From: Neocallimastix lanati (nom. inval.)
Lineage: Eukaryota > Neocallimastigomycota > Neocallimastigomycetes > Neocallimastigales > Neocallimastigaceae
Assembly: GCA_016946835.1 (NCBI GenBank)
Contig: JACVTC010000103.1
Span: 135,001 to 199,000, forward strand
Direction of reading: 5' to 3'
DNA length: 64,000 bases
Each line of letters begins with the position of its first letter. The first letter of the stretch is position 1. A model generated the notes under the pieces. It saw only the letters and a list, made by a program, of their open reading frames with translations, was not told the origin of the DNA and did not search any database. This document shows positions 10,791 through 22,213 of this stretch, one piece after another. Both the position numbers and the translations under genes were made by a program.

Positions 10791-12640
10791 AAGTATGATA
10801 ATACCAACTTCATTCAATTATATAATATATATAATTTAAAATAATATTTGTAAATATTTATTATTAATTTTATATATAAAATAAATATTTTATATATAAA
10901 ATTAATAATTAAAAAAAAAATTATATAATTCTATATATATAAATTTATATATAAAATTTACCGAGAAATAATGTTAAATAATACTTTTATTAATTATTTT
11001 AATATTAGTTGTAATAAATTTAACAAATTTATTATTAATTACTATAATTATTCTTATTTCATTATAATTATAAAATAAATATATTTTATTTTATATATAA
11101 TAATATATATAGTTTTATTAAATGATATTTATTATTTTATTAAATGATACTTGTAAACTTGTTTTTATATATATATATATTAAAAGGTTTTTATTATTAA
11201 AAAATTAATAAATTGATATAATAATACATTTTTAATGGTATTTTTAATTTACATTTATTTCTATAGTCCATGATATCTATTAATATTAATATTGATTAAA
11301 TTATTTAAACATTGCATTATAGCAAGTTTTATATAGTTCATTTTTTAAAATTTGTATAAAATATAAATTATTATTTATTGATTTGATATTAATAGAAAAA
11401 AATTATTATCCTATGTTTAAACAAAAATATTAAATTACTGATGGTATTATCACTGTTATAATAATAATAATTTAATTACTGTTGTAATATTTATTTTGCT
11501 TTTTTTTTTTTTTTTTTTTTTTTATGTTATTTAATTCTTAATAGAAATTATATAAATTATGTACTATTATTATTATTATTAGTAGTATTAGTAATTTATA
11601 AATAAATTTATTTTATTTATTTATTTTAAAAATACTAACAATAACAAAAAATAAAAATAAATAATAATAATAGAAAATTATAATTATATTATATATATAA
11701 ATCATTATTATGTTGAACTTTAACATTAAATAAATAAAAATTAAAAATGATTGAATCATATAAATATATAAAATGGATTTTTCTTAATGGAAAAGATCAT
11801 AATTAATAAAATAAATATTTATTTAATTTATTTCAATTTAGTTTAATAACCTTCCTTTTTATGCTGAAAAGTGTTTCCCTTAGAGGAGGTTCTTCTGTAA
11901 ATCCAGACCAATTAGATAATACGATAATGATTTCAATTCACTTGTTTATCAAACTTTTTTTAATATTTAAATAAATATTTAAAAATAACAAACTTTATAA
12001 AAAAAAATAAATATAATTAAAAAATTTTATTGAATAAATTTGGTTTTAATAAAAGATAAAATAAAAATGGAATAATTATACATCTAATTATATTTAATAT
12101 ATATATATATATATATTTCCATATTGTTATAAATAAATAAATTAATATTGAAATTAATAAGATAAAAAAATTATTTTTAAATAGATGATAATTATAATAA
12201 TAAACACAATGATATAAACATTAAATTTAAAATTAAATAATTTCTAATAAATTTCATTAATAAATCATTAAAATAATAAAAATTAAAAAATTAAAAAAAA
12301 AAAAAAAAAAAAGAATGTTTGTTTATTATTATTTTATTTAAAAAAAATTATTTATTTTTATACTCTAATTATACATCTATTTATTATTATTATTTTTTCT
12401 ATTGATGTATTTCTTGTTTATATATATTGAATGCTTTATTTTTTTAAATTTATAAATATTTTTTATCTTTATTTATTTATTTTTTATTTTTTTCATTGTT
12501 TCTAGCTTTATTTATTTCTATCTAACCATATATATTAATATAAATTTATTTATTCAAAGAACCATAAATTAATGTAAATCTTTTTATCTAATGCTATTAA
12601 ATTTATTTTTATCTACTTATCAAAAGTGATTGAATTATTT
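10791..12640. other. AT-rich spacer
   Basis: No gene seen. A minor island at 11850-11945 (TTAGAGGAGGTTCTTCTGTA) is unrecognised. The last 100 bp are the 3' flank of the minus-strand GH43 gene. Confidence 0.6.
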
Positions 12641-12643
12641 AAT

Positions 12644-14293
12644 TTAGTCATCAAAAGTGAATAAATTGAATTCAGCTATGATATTGTCAGATTCAGAGAG
12701 GAATTCAAAGTAAATAGCTCTCTTACCAGTAACTTCCTTAGTAAGTGAAGCTTGAGCCTTGGTGTCTCCTTTTTTCAAGTTCATGGTGGCAATGATATCA
12801 CCATGATAGTCATCAACACGAACATTAATAACAAGATCTTCAAGAGCTTTAACTTCAACACTAACAGTAGATGGACTTTCACTTCCGAATTGAAGATATC
12901 TATAACCAGCCGTAATCTTACTGGTAATATCAACAATTGGAGCTGAGATGCTGTCAACTTGATCATAAACTGGTAAAATGTAGGCACCACCAGCACCACC
13001 ATTAGCTCCTCCTTTCTTACCATCAAAAAGATGGCAAGCGTAACCAGCAGAAATAATCTTTCTAGAATCAAGACCATTGACATGAGCACCTTGAGATGTC
13101 ATTTCAACGGGCTCACTAGAAATTGGTTCTCCTTCTTCATTATAAGTAATCTTACCAATGAAAAGTTTACCATTCTTATCCATGGCAACATCAACGGGTT
13201 CAATCATACCTTGTCTTGAAAAATCATTAACTCCAGTTTGACGATGATAGAATATATACCATTGTCCATCTACTTCAACAATACTACCATGATTATTACC
13301 CCAACGGTATGTTGTTGTCTTCGTTCCATCGTCATTTTCAAGAAGTTCACCAGCATTGAAACTGATATCTCCTCCCATTACATAGTTATCAAGTGGTTCA
13401 TCACTGTACTTGTAGGAAAGGAAACCGTTGTTATCTTCATAAACACCATATTGTGGTTGAGGAGTGTAGTATCTTTTAGAGTAGATGTAGACATATTTTC
13501 CTAAAACCTTACGTGGAGAAGAAGCTTCAAAGAAGGCATCCACTGGATCTTCAAAACCATCAGCTGGAGACCAATCGGTAATAGCATGCTTAAGAACGTT
13601 GTTTTTAAGAGTTCCATTCTTAATGGTAACCATATCATCTTCTAATTCAGCACAAGATTGATGAGTGAAACCCCAGTAAGCGTATACACGACCATCATCA
13701 TCAACTAAAACTCCTGGATCAAAACCAACATCAGTTTTAATAGGATCAGTGAATGGACCAGCTGGATTCTTACTAGTAGCAACATAAACTGCTGCTCCAT
13801 TTTGTTCAGCGGCATATAAATAGAAAGTATCACCCTTTTGAACAACATCTGGAGCATATAAGTTAGAACCATCAGTGGCAACATAACAGACACCATGATA
13901 AGTCCAGTTAGTTAAATCTTCAACTGGAGCACTCCAAACAACTTGATCTTTACCACAGTATTCATTTCTGTTAGTATCATGAGAACCGTAAATATAAACA
14001 CGTTTCTTACCTTGATATTCGAATACTTTTGGTTCACCATCTAGAACGTGTTCCCATAAAGGTAAGTATGGGTTAGCACCCTTAATGTATTCCTTTACTT
14101 TTTCAACAGGGTCTTCACTTTCAACACCACTGTCGACTTCAACGTCATCAGCATTGACGTCATCAGCATCAACTTCAACAGCGCTGCTTTCAACTTCACT
14201 GTCTTCAGTTTCTTGTCTACTGAAAAGAGACTTAGCAATTGCAGAATTAACTAATAAAAATAATAAACTTAATAATAAAAGTTTATAATTCAT
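12644..14293 (-). CDS. Secreted GH43 glycosidase, copy 3 (most diverged intact copy)
   Basis: A 549-aa paralogue on the opposite strand, with signal peptide, acidic linker, propeller and C-terminal CBM6-like domain. Candidate catalytic residues Asp85, Asp149, Glu256 and His335 remain. Odd points: the dibasic KR before the linker is SR (LFSRQ), so the likely kexin site is lost; Pro84 next to the catalytic base is Leu (HVLDGEP); D129N makes a new N-W-T glycosylation sequon; NDFSRQG replaces NEYARQA; HLFDGKK replaces HLFGGKK. These may reduce or alter activity, but the frame is intact. Its 5' flank mirrors that of the truncated plus-strand copy at 16532, so the two form a head-to-head inverted repeat. 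Residues SIVEVDGQW are shared with copy 6, also on the minus strand. Confidence 0.88.
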   Translation of the reverse strand: MNYKLLLLSLLFLLVNSAIAKSLFSRQETEDSEVESSAVEVDADDVNADDVEVDSGVESEDPVEKVKEYIKGANPYLPLWEHVLDGEPKVFEYQGKKRVYIYGSHDTNRNEYCGKDQVVWSAPVEDLTNWTYHGVCYVATDGSNLYAPDVVQKGDTFYLYAAEQNGAAVYVATSKNPAGPFTDPIKTDVGFDPGVLVDDDGRVYAYWGFTHQSCAELEDDMVTIKNGTLKNNVLKHAITDWSPADGFEDPVDAFFEASSPRKVLGKYVYIYSKRYYTPQPQYGVYEDNNGFLSYKYSDEPLDNYVMGGDISFNAGELLENDDGTKTTTYRWGNNHGSIVEVDGQWYIFYHRQTGVNDFSRQGMIEPVDVAMDKNGKLFIGKITYNEEGEPISSEPVEMTSQGAHVNGLDSRKIISAGYACHLFDGKKGGANGGAGGAYILPVYDQVDSISAPIVDITSKITAGYRYLQFGSESPSTVSVEVKALEDLVINVRVDDYHGDIIATMNLKKGDTKAQASLTKEVTGKRAIYFEFLSESDNIIAEFNLFTFDD

Positions 14294-14296
14294 TTT

Positions 14297-14401
14297 CTGA
14301 ATAAAAAAAAAAAATTTTTTTATTAAAATTATGTTAGAATTTATGCTATAATAATTTTTAAATATTTATATGTATATATCAATTAAATATTGACCATTAT
14401 C
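14297..14401 (-). other. Putative 5'UTR intron of GH43 copy 3, altered donor
   Basis: On the coding strand: acceptor ATTCAG followed by AAA-ATG, and branch-like TTCTAAC at 14340-14331. The donor position reads GATAATGG rather than GTAATGG. If the intron model is right, this copy has a damaged or displaced donor. Confidence 0.3.
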
Positions 14402-14512
14402 TTTTTTTTTTTTTTTTTTATATATATATATTTTTAAATTTTTATTTTTATGAATTTATTATACTATAAATTTTTTTTTTTATTTTTATTACTACTATAT
14501 ATTTATTTTTAA

Positions 14513-14574
14513 TACTTTTATTTTTTATATCAATTATTATTTATTTTCAAAATAAATAATAACTTATAGAAGTA
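14513..14574 (-). promoter_or_regulatory. Conserved hairpin upstream of GH43 copy 3
   Basis: Inner stem 14534-14562, loop TTGAA on the coding strand. The outer arms are reduced to TACTT (14574-14570) and AAGTA (within 14519-14513). Spacing to the donor position is about 112 nt. Confidence 0.55.
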
Positions 14575-14913
14575 AAAAAAAAAAAAAAAATAAAATAACT
14601 TATTGAAATTTTATTATTATAAAAATTTAATAATAATAAAAATAAAATTATAATAATTAAAAATTAATGAAAAAAAAAAAAATAAATAAATAAAGAAAAA
14701 TACCTATTTATATAAAATTTTTTATTATTCAATTCATTTAATGTCAAAAAAATTTTTTTAATTAATTATACAATAAAGTTATATTATGATTAATATTAAT
14801 ATAAATCATTTATTTATTTAGAAGGTATAAAGTAAAAATTTTTAATATATTTTTTAATAAAATATTACAAAAGAGTAATAATTTAAATATATAATTTTTT
14901 AGTATAACTTTAT

Positions 14914-14939
14914 GTTATTTCTTTCATTAAAGGGAGAAC
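14914..14939 (-). promoter_or_regulatory. GC-richer upstream box of GH43 copy 3
   Basis: Coding-strand TTCTCCCTTTAATGAAAG then AAATAACA, about 640 bp before the ATG. Confidence 0.45.
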
Positions 14940-14944
14940 ATTAT

Positions 14945-15823
14945 GAAAATATCAACAAAATAAAATAAATTTCTATAATTTTTATAGTTATTAATTAATT
15001 ATAGGAAAAAAAAAAAAAAAAACTCCGTATACAAAATATAATTCTATAATAAAAAAAAATAAAATTAATAAAAATTCATCATATATATATATATAAAAAA
15101 AAAAAAACAATTACAAGATTTTGGATAAAAGTATACATTTAATTAGTGTAACTTTTAAAGCTTTTTTTTTTTTTTTTTTTCAATTAAATTTTTTAGTTGT
15201 ATACTTATTAAGTTATTTATATATTTAATAATAATAATAATATAAATTATTGTTTTAATCTTTTTTTTTTTATTTTCTTGTTTTTTTTTTTTTTTGTTTT
15301 TTTTGTTTTTTCCTTTTTTTTTTTTTTTATTGTATTATATTTTTTAAAATGTATAAAAATAATTTAAATTTAAAATATTATTATTGGTGTTAAATGAACT
15401 AGAAGACATGGAATTTTTTTATTTGACATTTTTTTTTGGTTATATGATGAAAATCATGAGAGTAATGCATTTTTTTTTTTTTTTATTTTTTACTATACCT
15501 ATTAAAAATATATCAGAAGAGTTACAAATTACTGGTATAGTGTTGGTTAGGTAGTTAGGTAATTCATTAAGATGACTATATATTGAGAACATTAGAATCA
15601 GAACTCTTTTTATAGGAGATGTTCTCTTTTAAATGTATATGATTACCAGTACTGGATTATTAATTATTTAAACGTTACACAAGATAAATTTTTACCTTTA
15701 AATGGTTACTCCAAAATTATATAAATGTTTTTTTTTTTTTTTTTTTTTTTTTATGAATTTTTTATTAGAAATTAATATATTTATATATGTAATTATAATT
15801 ATAAAATTGTTATTAACAATAAT

Positions 15824-15869
<46 letters not shown>

Positions 15870-16095
15870 CAAATAATTAAAAATAAATTTAAAATAATAA
15901 AATTATTATACTAACAATTATATTAAATTTTATATTTAAAGTTAAAAAATTAAATGTTATAATTATATATATATACATATTTTTTTTAGTAAATTGATAG
16001 GTTATAATTTTGTATATGGGGCTTTTTTGTTTTTCAATATTAATAACTATTAAAATTATTGAAATTATTTTTTTTTTGTTGTTATTTTAATAATG
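14945..16095. other. Spacer between head-to-head GH43 flanks
   Basis: No gene. Homopolymers (poly-A near 15833-15867) and a slightly GC-richer stretch at 15380-15690 (GTGTTGGTTAGGTAGTTAGG) without an open frame. The homologous inverted flanks of copies 3 and 4 stop at its two edges. Confidence 0.5.
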
Positions 16096-16122
16096 TTTTC
16101 CCCTTCATGAAATAAATAACAT
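16096..16122 (+). promoter_or_regulatory. GC-richer upstream box of GH43 copy 4
   Basis: TTTTCCCCTTCATGAAATAA then ATAACAT, nearly identical to the box of copy 5. Confidence 0.4.
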
Positions 16123-16444
16123 AATGATATACTAAAAAATTATATATTTAAATTATTACTCTTGTAATATTTTATTTATTAATATATTAAAAAATATATT
16201 AAATGTTTTCTTAATCTTTAAAATAATAATTTATATTAATAATCATCATAATATAACTTTAATTATATAATGAATTAAAAATTTTTTTTGACATTAAATG
16301 AATTGAATAATAAAAAATTTTATATAAATAGTTAATATTCCTTCACCATTTTTTTTTCTTCAATTATTAATTATTTTAATTTTTATTTTTATTATTATTA
16401 AAATTTTATAATAATAAAAGGATAATAAACTATTATATATATTT

Positions 16445-16506
16445 TACTTTTATTAGTTATTATTTATTTGGAAAATAAATAATAATTGATATAAAAAATA
16501 AAAGTA
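16445..16506 (+). promoter_or_regulatory. Conserved hairpin upstream of truncated GH43 copy 4
   Basis: Inner stem 16457-16485, loop TGGAA. Outer arms TACTTTTAT (16445-16453) and ATAAAAGTA (16498-16506) pair perfectly over 9 bp. The second C-G pair of copies 1 and 2 is T-A here. The structure survives although the start of the gene is deleted 26 nt downstream. Confidence 0.6.
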
Positions 16507-16531
16507 TTAAAAATAAATATATAATTGTAAT

Positions 16532-17974
16532 ATTAAGGGTGCTAATCCTTACATGCCTTTATGGGAACACGTTCCAGATGGTGAACCAAAAGTATTCGAA
16601 TATCAAGGTAAGAAGCGTGTTTACATTTACGGTTCTCACGATACTAACAGAAATGAATATTGTGGTAAGGATCAAGTTGTTTGGAGTGCTCCAGTTGAAG
16701 ATTTAACTGATTGGACTTATCATGGTGTCTGTTATGTTGTCACTGATGGTTCTAACTTATATGCTCCAGATGTTGTTCAAAAGGGAGATACCTTCTATTT
16801 ATATGCTGCTGAACAAAATGGAGCAGCAGTTTATGTTGCTACTAGTAAGAATCCAGCTGGTCCATTCACTGATCCTATTAAAACTGATGTTGGCTTTGAT
16901 CCAGGAGTTTTAGTTGATGATGACGGTCGTATTTACGCTTACTGGGGGTTCACTCGTCAATCTTGTGCTGAATTAGAAGATGATATGGTTACCATTAAGA
17001 ATGGAACTCGTAAAGACAATGTTCTTAAGCACGCTATTACTCAATGGTCTCCAGCTGATGGTTTCGAAGATCCTGATGATGCCTTCTTTGAAGCTTCTTC
17101 TCCTCGTAAGGTTTTAGGAAAATATGTCTACATCTATTCTAAGAGATACTACACTCCTCAACCACAATATGGTGTTTATGAAGATAACAACGGTTTCCTT
17201 TCCTACAAGTACAGTGATGAACCACTCGGTAACTATGTAATGGGAGGAGATATCAGTTTCAATGCTGGTGAACTTCTTCAAAATGACGATGGCACTAGGA
17301 CAATGACTTACCGTTGGGGTAATAATCATGGTAGTATTATTGAAGTCGAGGGACAATGGTATATATTCTATCATCGTCAAACCGGTGTTAATGAATATGC
17401 CAGACAAGCCATGATTGAACCTGTTGATGTTGCCATGGATAAGAATGGTAAACTTTTCATTGGTAAGATTACTTATAATGAAGAAGGAGAACCAATTTCT
17501 AGTGAACCCGTTGAAATGACATCTCAAGGTGCTCATGTGAATGGTCTTGATTCTAGAAAGATTATTTCTGCCGGTTACACCTGCCATCTCTTCGGTGGTA
17601 AAAAAGGAGGAGCTAATGGTGGAGAAGGTGGTGCCTACATTTTACCAGTTTATGATCAAGTTGATACTATTTCAGCTCCAATTGTTGATATTACCAGTAA
17701 GATCACGGCTGGTTATAGATATCTTCAATTCGGAAGTGAAAGTCCATCTACTGTTAGTGTTGAAGTTAAAGCTCTTGAAGATCTTGTTATTAATGTTCGT
17801 GTTGATGACTATCAAGGTGATATCATTGCCACCATGAACTTGAAAAAGGGAGACACCAAGGCTCAAGCTTCACTTACTAAGGAAGTAACTGGCAAGAGAG
17901 CTATTTACTTTGAATTCCTCTCTGAATCCGATAATGTCATTGCTGAATTCAATTTATTTACTTTTGATGACTAA
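16532..17974 (+). pseudogene. GH43 copy 4, lacking signal peptide and linker
   Basis: Homology starts abruptly at ATTAAGGGTGCT (residue about 70 of the full enzyme) and continues intact to the stop. The first in-frame Met is at 16553, giving 473 aa that start at the Met of NPYMPLW. An in-frame stop (TAA at 16514) lies upstream, so no longer form is possible without splicing. The whole propeller with all candidate catalytic residues and the CBM6-like domain remain, but the signal peptide, KR site, acidic linker and putative 5'UTR intron are gone. Against copy 5 the missing stretch corresponds to about 20067-20449 (383 bp), with ATA shared at both edges. The body is mosaic: GTRKDN and DPDDAF as in copy 5, but NPYMPLW and EPLGNY as in copy 6. 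The product, if made, would stay in the cytosol. Probably a dead copy; the frame has not yet decayed. Confidence 0.85.
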
Positions 17975-19623
17975 ATAAAAAGTTTATTCAAATATGATAA
18001 AATTGAATTAGACATTCAAATATAATAAAATTAACAAAAAAAAAATTTTTTTAATAAAGTTAAAAAAAAAAAATGGAAAATCAAATAAATAAAAAAATAA
18101 TTAAATAAATAAAATAGATATTAAATAAATGTATAATAAAAAAATATAAAATAAAAATATAAAATATAAAATAAATAGAAATTTAAAATCTAAATAAATA
18201 AAAATAAAAAAAAATAAAATTAAAAAATAAAACTAAAAAATAAAAATATGAAATAAAAAAATTTTTTTTTTTTTTTTTTTGCTTGTTTGTTTGTTTGTTT
18301 CATAATATTTTTTTTATTAAATAATTTTTTGTATCTTATTGTTTTTATGCTTAATAGAAATTGATTTTTGAATGTAAACTTAAAAAACTTATATAAAAAT
18401 TAATTTATTAAAAATAATTTAAAAAAAAAAAAAAATAAAAATTGAATGAAAATATATATAATTCTATCAAATTTAAAAGAAAAAAAAAAAAAAAAAAAAA
18501 AAAAAGGAAAAAAGGAAAAAAAAAAATAATATTAAGTAAATATTTAATATATTTATTATTAAATATTTAAATAAACAAATAATTATATATATAAAAAAAA
18601 GGCTATAAAGGTTACACGAAATAAATTGTATACCTTGATATAACTTTTTTTTTTATATATATATATATATGATGAATTCTTAATTATTTAATTTTGTTAT
18701 TAAAGAACGACTTACCGGTATGGGGGTGACAAAAGTCTTGAGTCTATAAAAAAAAAAAAAAAAAAAAAAACTGTTATTAAAGAATTTTATATATTTATTT
18801 TATTATTATTGATAAGAAAATAACTAATTTAATAATAAAATATAAAATTTTAATGTATGAAATTAATGAATATAAATTGTATTAATGTGAAAATATAATT
18901 ATAATTTTATTAATAATTTAAGTTAACTACGAAATTATAAATATATTAAAAATATATTAATAGATTAGAACTTTATTCTTTAATAATAATAATAAAAATA
19001 CAAGTAAACTTTCGTTTATATCAGAAGAAGAAAAGTAAAAAAAACGAAAAGAAATAGGAAATTTAATAATGATATATTAATATTAATAAATAAAATATAT
19101 AAAACAGTATAATTAATAATACGTGTTTATTAATTATTAGTGTTATTTATAAAATTATTTTTATTTTTATTTGTAGTTTACATTAAATATATTAAAATTT
19201 ATTATTATTTATATTTAAAGGATATAAGTATAAATAATAAAGGTCTCTTTACAAGTACTTTAGCAAGTAATAAAAGTGGTCTCGTTTGTATAAATTTTTC
19301 TTTAAACTAGAGTGTATGGAGAGAAATTTATCAATAATGATTTATTTTACTTTAATATATTATTTTATTTTATACTTTTATATGAATTACTTTAAACAGA
19401 TACTACTTATAAAAATTAATTAATTTAAATAGTTTATTATGAATTATTCTTTGATATGTTTTATGCCAATTTATTTAATAATTTCTTTTATATTTTCAAG
19501 TTAATAATTAAATACATGTATTAAATAATTTATAATTACTTTTAAATAATAAATAAATAAAATTTTATAGCATAAATAAAACTTCTCCCAACAAGAGATA
19601 TTCGAACCTGGCGTACTTGTTCA
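17975..19623. other. Spacer; duplicated 3' flank, then AT sequence
   Basis: 17975 to about 18540 is nearly repeated after copy 5 (21892 to about 22460), including the odd GCTTGTTTGTTTGTTTGTTT motif, so the duplication unit includes both flanks. The rest is AT-rich except for the insertion at 18708-18771. A short stretch at 19583-19615 (ATATTCGAACCTGGCG) recalls a tRNA T-arm but does not fold as one. Confidence 0.6.
18695..18784 (+). mobile_element. Tiny poly(A) insertion flanked by 13-bp target duplication
   Basis: TGTTATTAAAGAA occurs at 18695-18707 and again at 18772-18784. Between them are 64 nt: about 40 nt of GC-normal sequence (CGACTTACCGGTATGGGGGT and on) ending in about 22 A and one C. 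A flanking duplication plus 3' poly(A) is the signature of target-primed reverse transcription by a LINE. The source RNA is not identified. Confidence 0.6.
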
Positions 19624-19649
19624 TTTTCCCTTTTTGAAATAAATAACAT
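19624..19649 (+). promoter_or_regulatory. GC-richer upstream box of GH43 copy 5
   Basis: TTTTCCCTTTTTGAAATAAA then TAACAT, about 615 bp before the ATG. Confidence 0.4.
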
Positions 19650-19977
19650 AATGATATATAAAAAATTATATATTTAAATTATAACTCTTGTGTAATATTT
19701 TATTTATTAATATATTGAAAAATATATTAAATTTTTTACTTTTTTAAATAAATTAATGATTTATATTAATAATCATCATAGTACAACTTTATTATATAAT
19801 GAATTAAAAAATTTTTTTGACATTAAATGAATTGAATAATAAAAAATTTTATATAAATAGTTAATTTTCCTTCATCATTTATTTTTTTTCTATGATTATT
19901 AATTATTTAAATTTTTATTTTTATTATTATTAAAATTTTATAATAAAAAAAAGTGTAATTAAACTATTATTTATTTA

Positions 19978-20034
19978 TATTTTTTATAAGTTATTATTTA
20001 TTTTGAAAATAAATAATAATTTATATAAAAAATA
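19978..20034 (+). promoter_or_regulatory. Conserved hairpin upstream of GH43 copy 5
   Basis: Inner stem 19991-20019, loop TTGAA. Outer arms TATTTTTTAT (19978-19987) and ATAAAAAATA (20025-20034) pair over 10 bp; the C-G pairs of copies 1, 2 and 4 are all T-A here. It ends about 103 nt before the donor at 20137. Confidence 0.6.
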
Positions 20035-20136
20035 GAATTATTAAAAATAAATATATAATTGTAATAAAAATAAAAAATTTTTATATTCTAATAAATTCAT
20101 AAAAAAATAAAAAAAATAAAATAAAATAAAATAAAG

Positions 20137-20235
20137 GTAATGAATAATATTTAATTGATATATATATATATATTTATTTAAAAATTATTATAGCATAAAT
20201 TCTAAAATAATTTGAATAATTTTTTTCTTTTTTAG
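20137..20235 (+). other. Putative 5'UTR intron of GH43 copy 5
   Basis: Donor GTAATGAATAAT, branch-like TTCTAAAAT near 20200, TTTTTTAG at 20235, then AAA-ATG. At 99 nt it is the shortest of the set, lacking the expanded poly-T. Confidence 0.45.
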
Positions 20236-20238
20236 AAA

Positions 20239-21891
20239 ATGAATTATAAACTTTTATTATTAAGTTTATTATTATTCTTAGTTAATTCTGCAATTGCAAA
20301 GTCTTTTTTCAAGAGACAAGAAACTGAAGACAGTGAAGTTGAAAGCAGCGCTGCTGAAGTTGATGGTGATGACGTCAATGCTGATGATATTGAAGAAGTT
20401 GATAGTGGTGTGGAAAGTGAAGACCCTGTTGAAAAAGTAAAGGAATATATTAAGGGTGCTAACCCATACTTACCTTTATGGGAACATGTTCCAGATGGTG
20501 AACCAAAAGTATTCGAATATCAAGGTAAGAAGCGTGTTTATATTTACGGTTCTCACGATACTAACAGAGATGAATACTGTGGTAAAGATCAAGTTGTTTG
20601 GAGTGCTCCAGTTGAAGATTTAACTGATTGGACCTACCATGGTGTCTGTTATGTTGCCACTGATGGTTCTAACTTATATGCTCCAGATGTTGTTCAAAAG
20701 GGTGATACTTTCTATTTATATGCTGCTGAACAAAATGGAGCAGCAGTTTATGTTGCTACTAGTAAGAATCCAGCTGGTCCATTCACTGATCCTATTAAAA
20801 CTGATGTTGGTTTTGATCCAGGAGTTTTAAATGATGATAACGGTCGTATTTACGCTTACTGGGGGTTCACTCGTCAATCTTGTGCTGAATTAGAAGATGA
20901 TATGGTTACCATTAAGAATGGAACTCGTAAAGACAATGTTCTTAAGCATGCTATTACTCAATGGTCTCCAGCTGATGGTTTCGAAGATCCTGATGATGCC
21001 TTCTTTGAAGCTTCTTCTCCTCGTAAGGTTTTAGGAAAATATGTCTACATCTATTCTAAGAGATACTACACTCCTCAACCACAATATGGTGTTTATGAAG
21101 ATAACAACGGTTTCCTTTCCTACAAGTACAGTGATGAACCACTTGATAACTATGTAATGGGAGGAGATATCAGTTTCAATGCTGGTGAACTTCTTCAAAA
21201 TGACGATGGCACTAGGACAATGACTTACCGTTGGGGTAATAATCATGGTAGTATTATTGAAGTTGAGGGACAATGGTATATATTCTATCATCGTCAAACC
21301 GGTGTTAATGAATATGCCAGACAAGCCATGATTGAACCCGTTGATGTTGCTATGGATAAGAATGGTAAACTTTTCATTGGTAAGATTACTTATAATGAAG
21401 AAGGAGAACCAATTTCTAGTGAACCCGTTGAAATGACATCTCAAGGTGCTCATGTCAATGGTCTTGATTCTAGAAAGATTATTTCTGCTGGTTACACCTG
21501 CCATCTCTTCGGTGGTAAAAAAGGAGGAGCTAATGGTGGAGAAGGTGGTGCCTACATTTTACCAGTTTATGATCAAGTTGATACCATCTCAGCTCCAATT
21601 GTTGATATTACCAGTAAGATCACCGCTGGTTACAGATATCTTCAATTCGGAAATGAAAGTCCATCTACTGTTAGTGTTGAAGTTAAAGCTCTTGAAGATC
21701 TTGTTATTAATGTTCGTGTTGATGACTATCAAGGTGATATCATTGCCACCATGAACTTGAAGAAAGGAGACACCAAGGCTCAAGCTTCACTTACTAAGGA
21801 AGTAACTGGTAAGAGAGCTATTTACTTTGAATTCCTCTCTGAATCCGATAATGTCATTGCTGAATTCAATTTATTTACTTTTGATGACTAA
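20239..21891 (+). CDS. Secreted GH43 glycosidase, copy 5
   Basis: A 550-aa paralogue, one residue longer in the acidic linker (DDIEEVDSG). Signal peptide about 1-20, KR at 25-26, candidate catalytic residues Asp86, Asp150, Glu257 and His336, C-terminal CBM6-like domain. Subgroup features shared with the truncated copy 4 are GFTRQS, GTRKDN, FEDPDDAFFE, EDNNG and GTRTM; its own include GVLNDDNG and FGNESP, the latter making an N-E-S sequon. Codon use is like the other copies. It is the downstream member of a direct duplication with copy 4 that takes in about 450 bp of 5' flank and 570 bp of 3' flank, and is probably the functional member of that pair. Expected extracellular hemicellulose side-chain hydrolysis. 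Confidence 0.9.
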   Translation: MNYKLLLLSLLLFLVNSAIAKSFFKRQETEDSEVESSAAEVDGDDVNADDIEEVDSGVESEDPVEKVKEYIKGANPYLPLWEHVPDGEPKVFEYQGKKRVYIYGSHDTNRDEYCGKDQVVWSAPVEDLTDWTYHGVCYVATDGSNLYAPDVVQKGDTFYLYAAEQNGAAVYVATSKNPAGPFTDPIKTDVGFDPGVLNDDNGRIYAYWGFTRQSCAELEDDMVTIKNGTRKDNVLKHAITQWSPADGFEDPDDAFFEASSPRKVLGKYVYIYSKRYYTPQPQYGVYEDNNGFLSYKYSDEPLDNYVMGGDISFNAGELLQNDDGTRTMTYRWGNNHGSIIEVEGQWYIFYHRQTGVNEYARQAMIEPVDVAMDKNGKLFIGKITYNEEGEPISSEPVEMTSQGAHVNGLDSRKIISAGYTCHLFGGKKGGANGGEGGAYILPVYDQVDTISAPIVDITSKITAGYRYLQFGNESPSTVSVEVKALEDLVINVRVDDYQGDIIATMNLKKGDTKAQASLTKEVTGKRAIYFEFLSESDNVIAEFNLFTFDD

Positions 21892-22137
21892 ATAAAAAGT
21901 TTATTCAAATATGATAAAATTGAATTAGACATTCAAATATAATAAAATTAACAAAAAAAAAATTTTTTTTTAATAAAGTTAAAAAAAATGGATAATCAAA
22001 TAAGTAAAATAAATAATTAAATAAATAATTAGAAAATTAAATGAATAAAATATATATAAATGATATTAAATAAATGTATAATAAAAAAATATAAAACAAA
22101 TAGAAATTTAAAATATAAATAAATAAAAAAAAAAAAT

Positions 22138-22168
<31 letters not shown>

Positions 22169-22178
22169 TATGAAATAA

Positions 22179-22213
<35 letters not shown>

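Noticed and set aside
19583-19615. Possible tRNA end (ATATTCGAACCTGG)
   Set aside because: The T stem does not pair and the 5' half is missing; it sits at the edge of the GH43 flank block.
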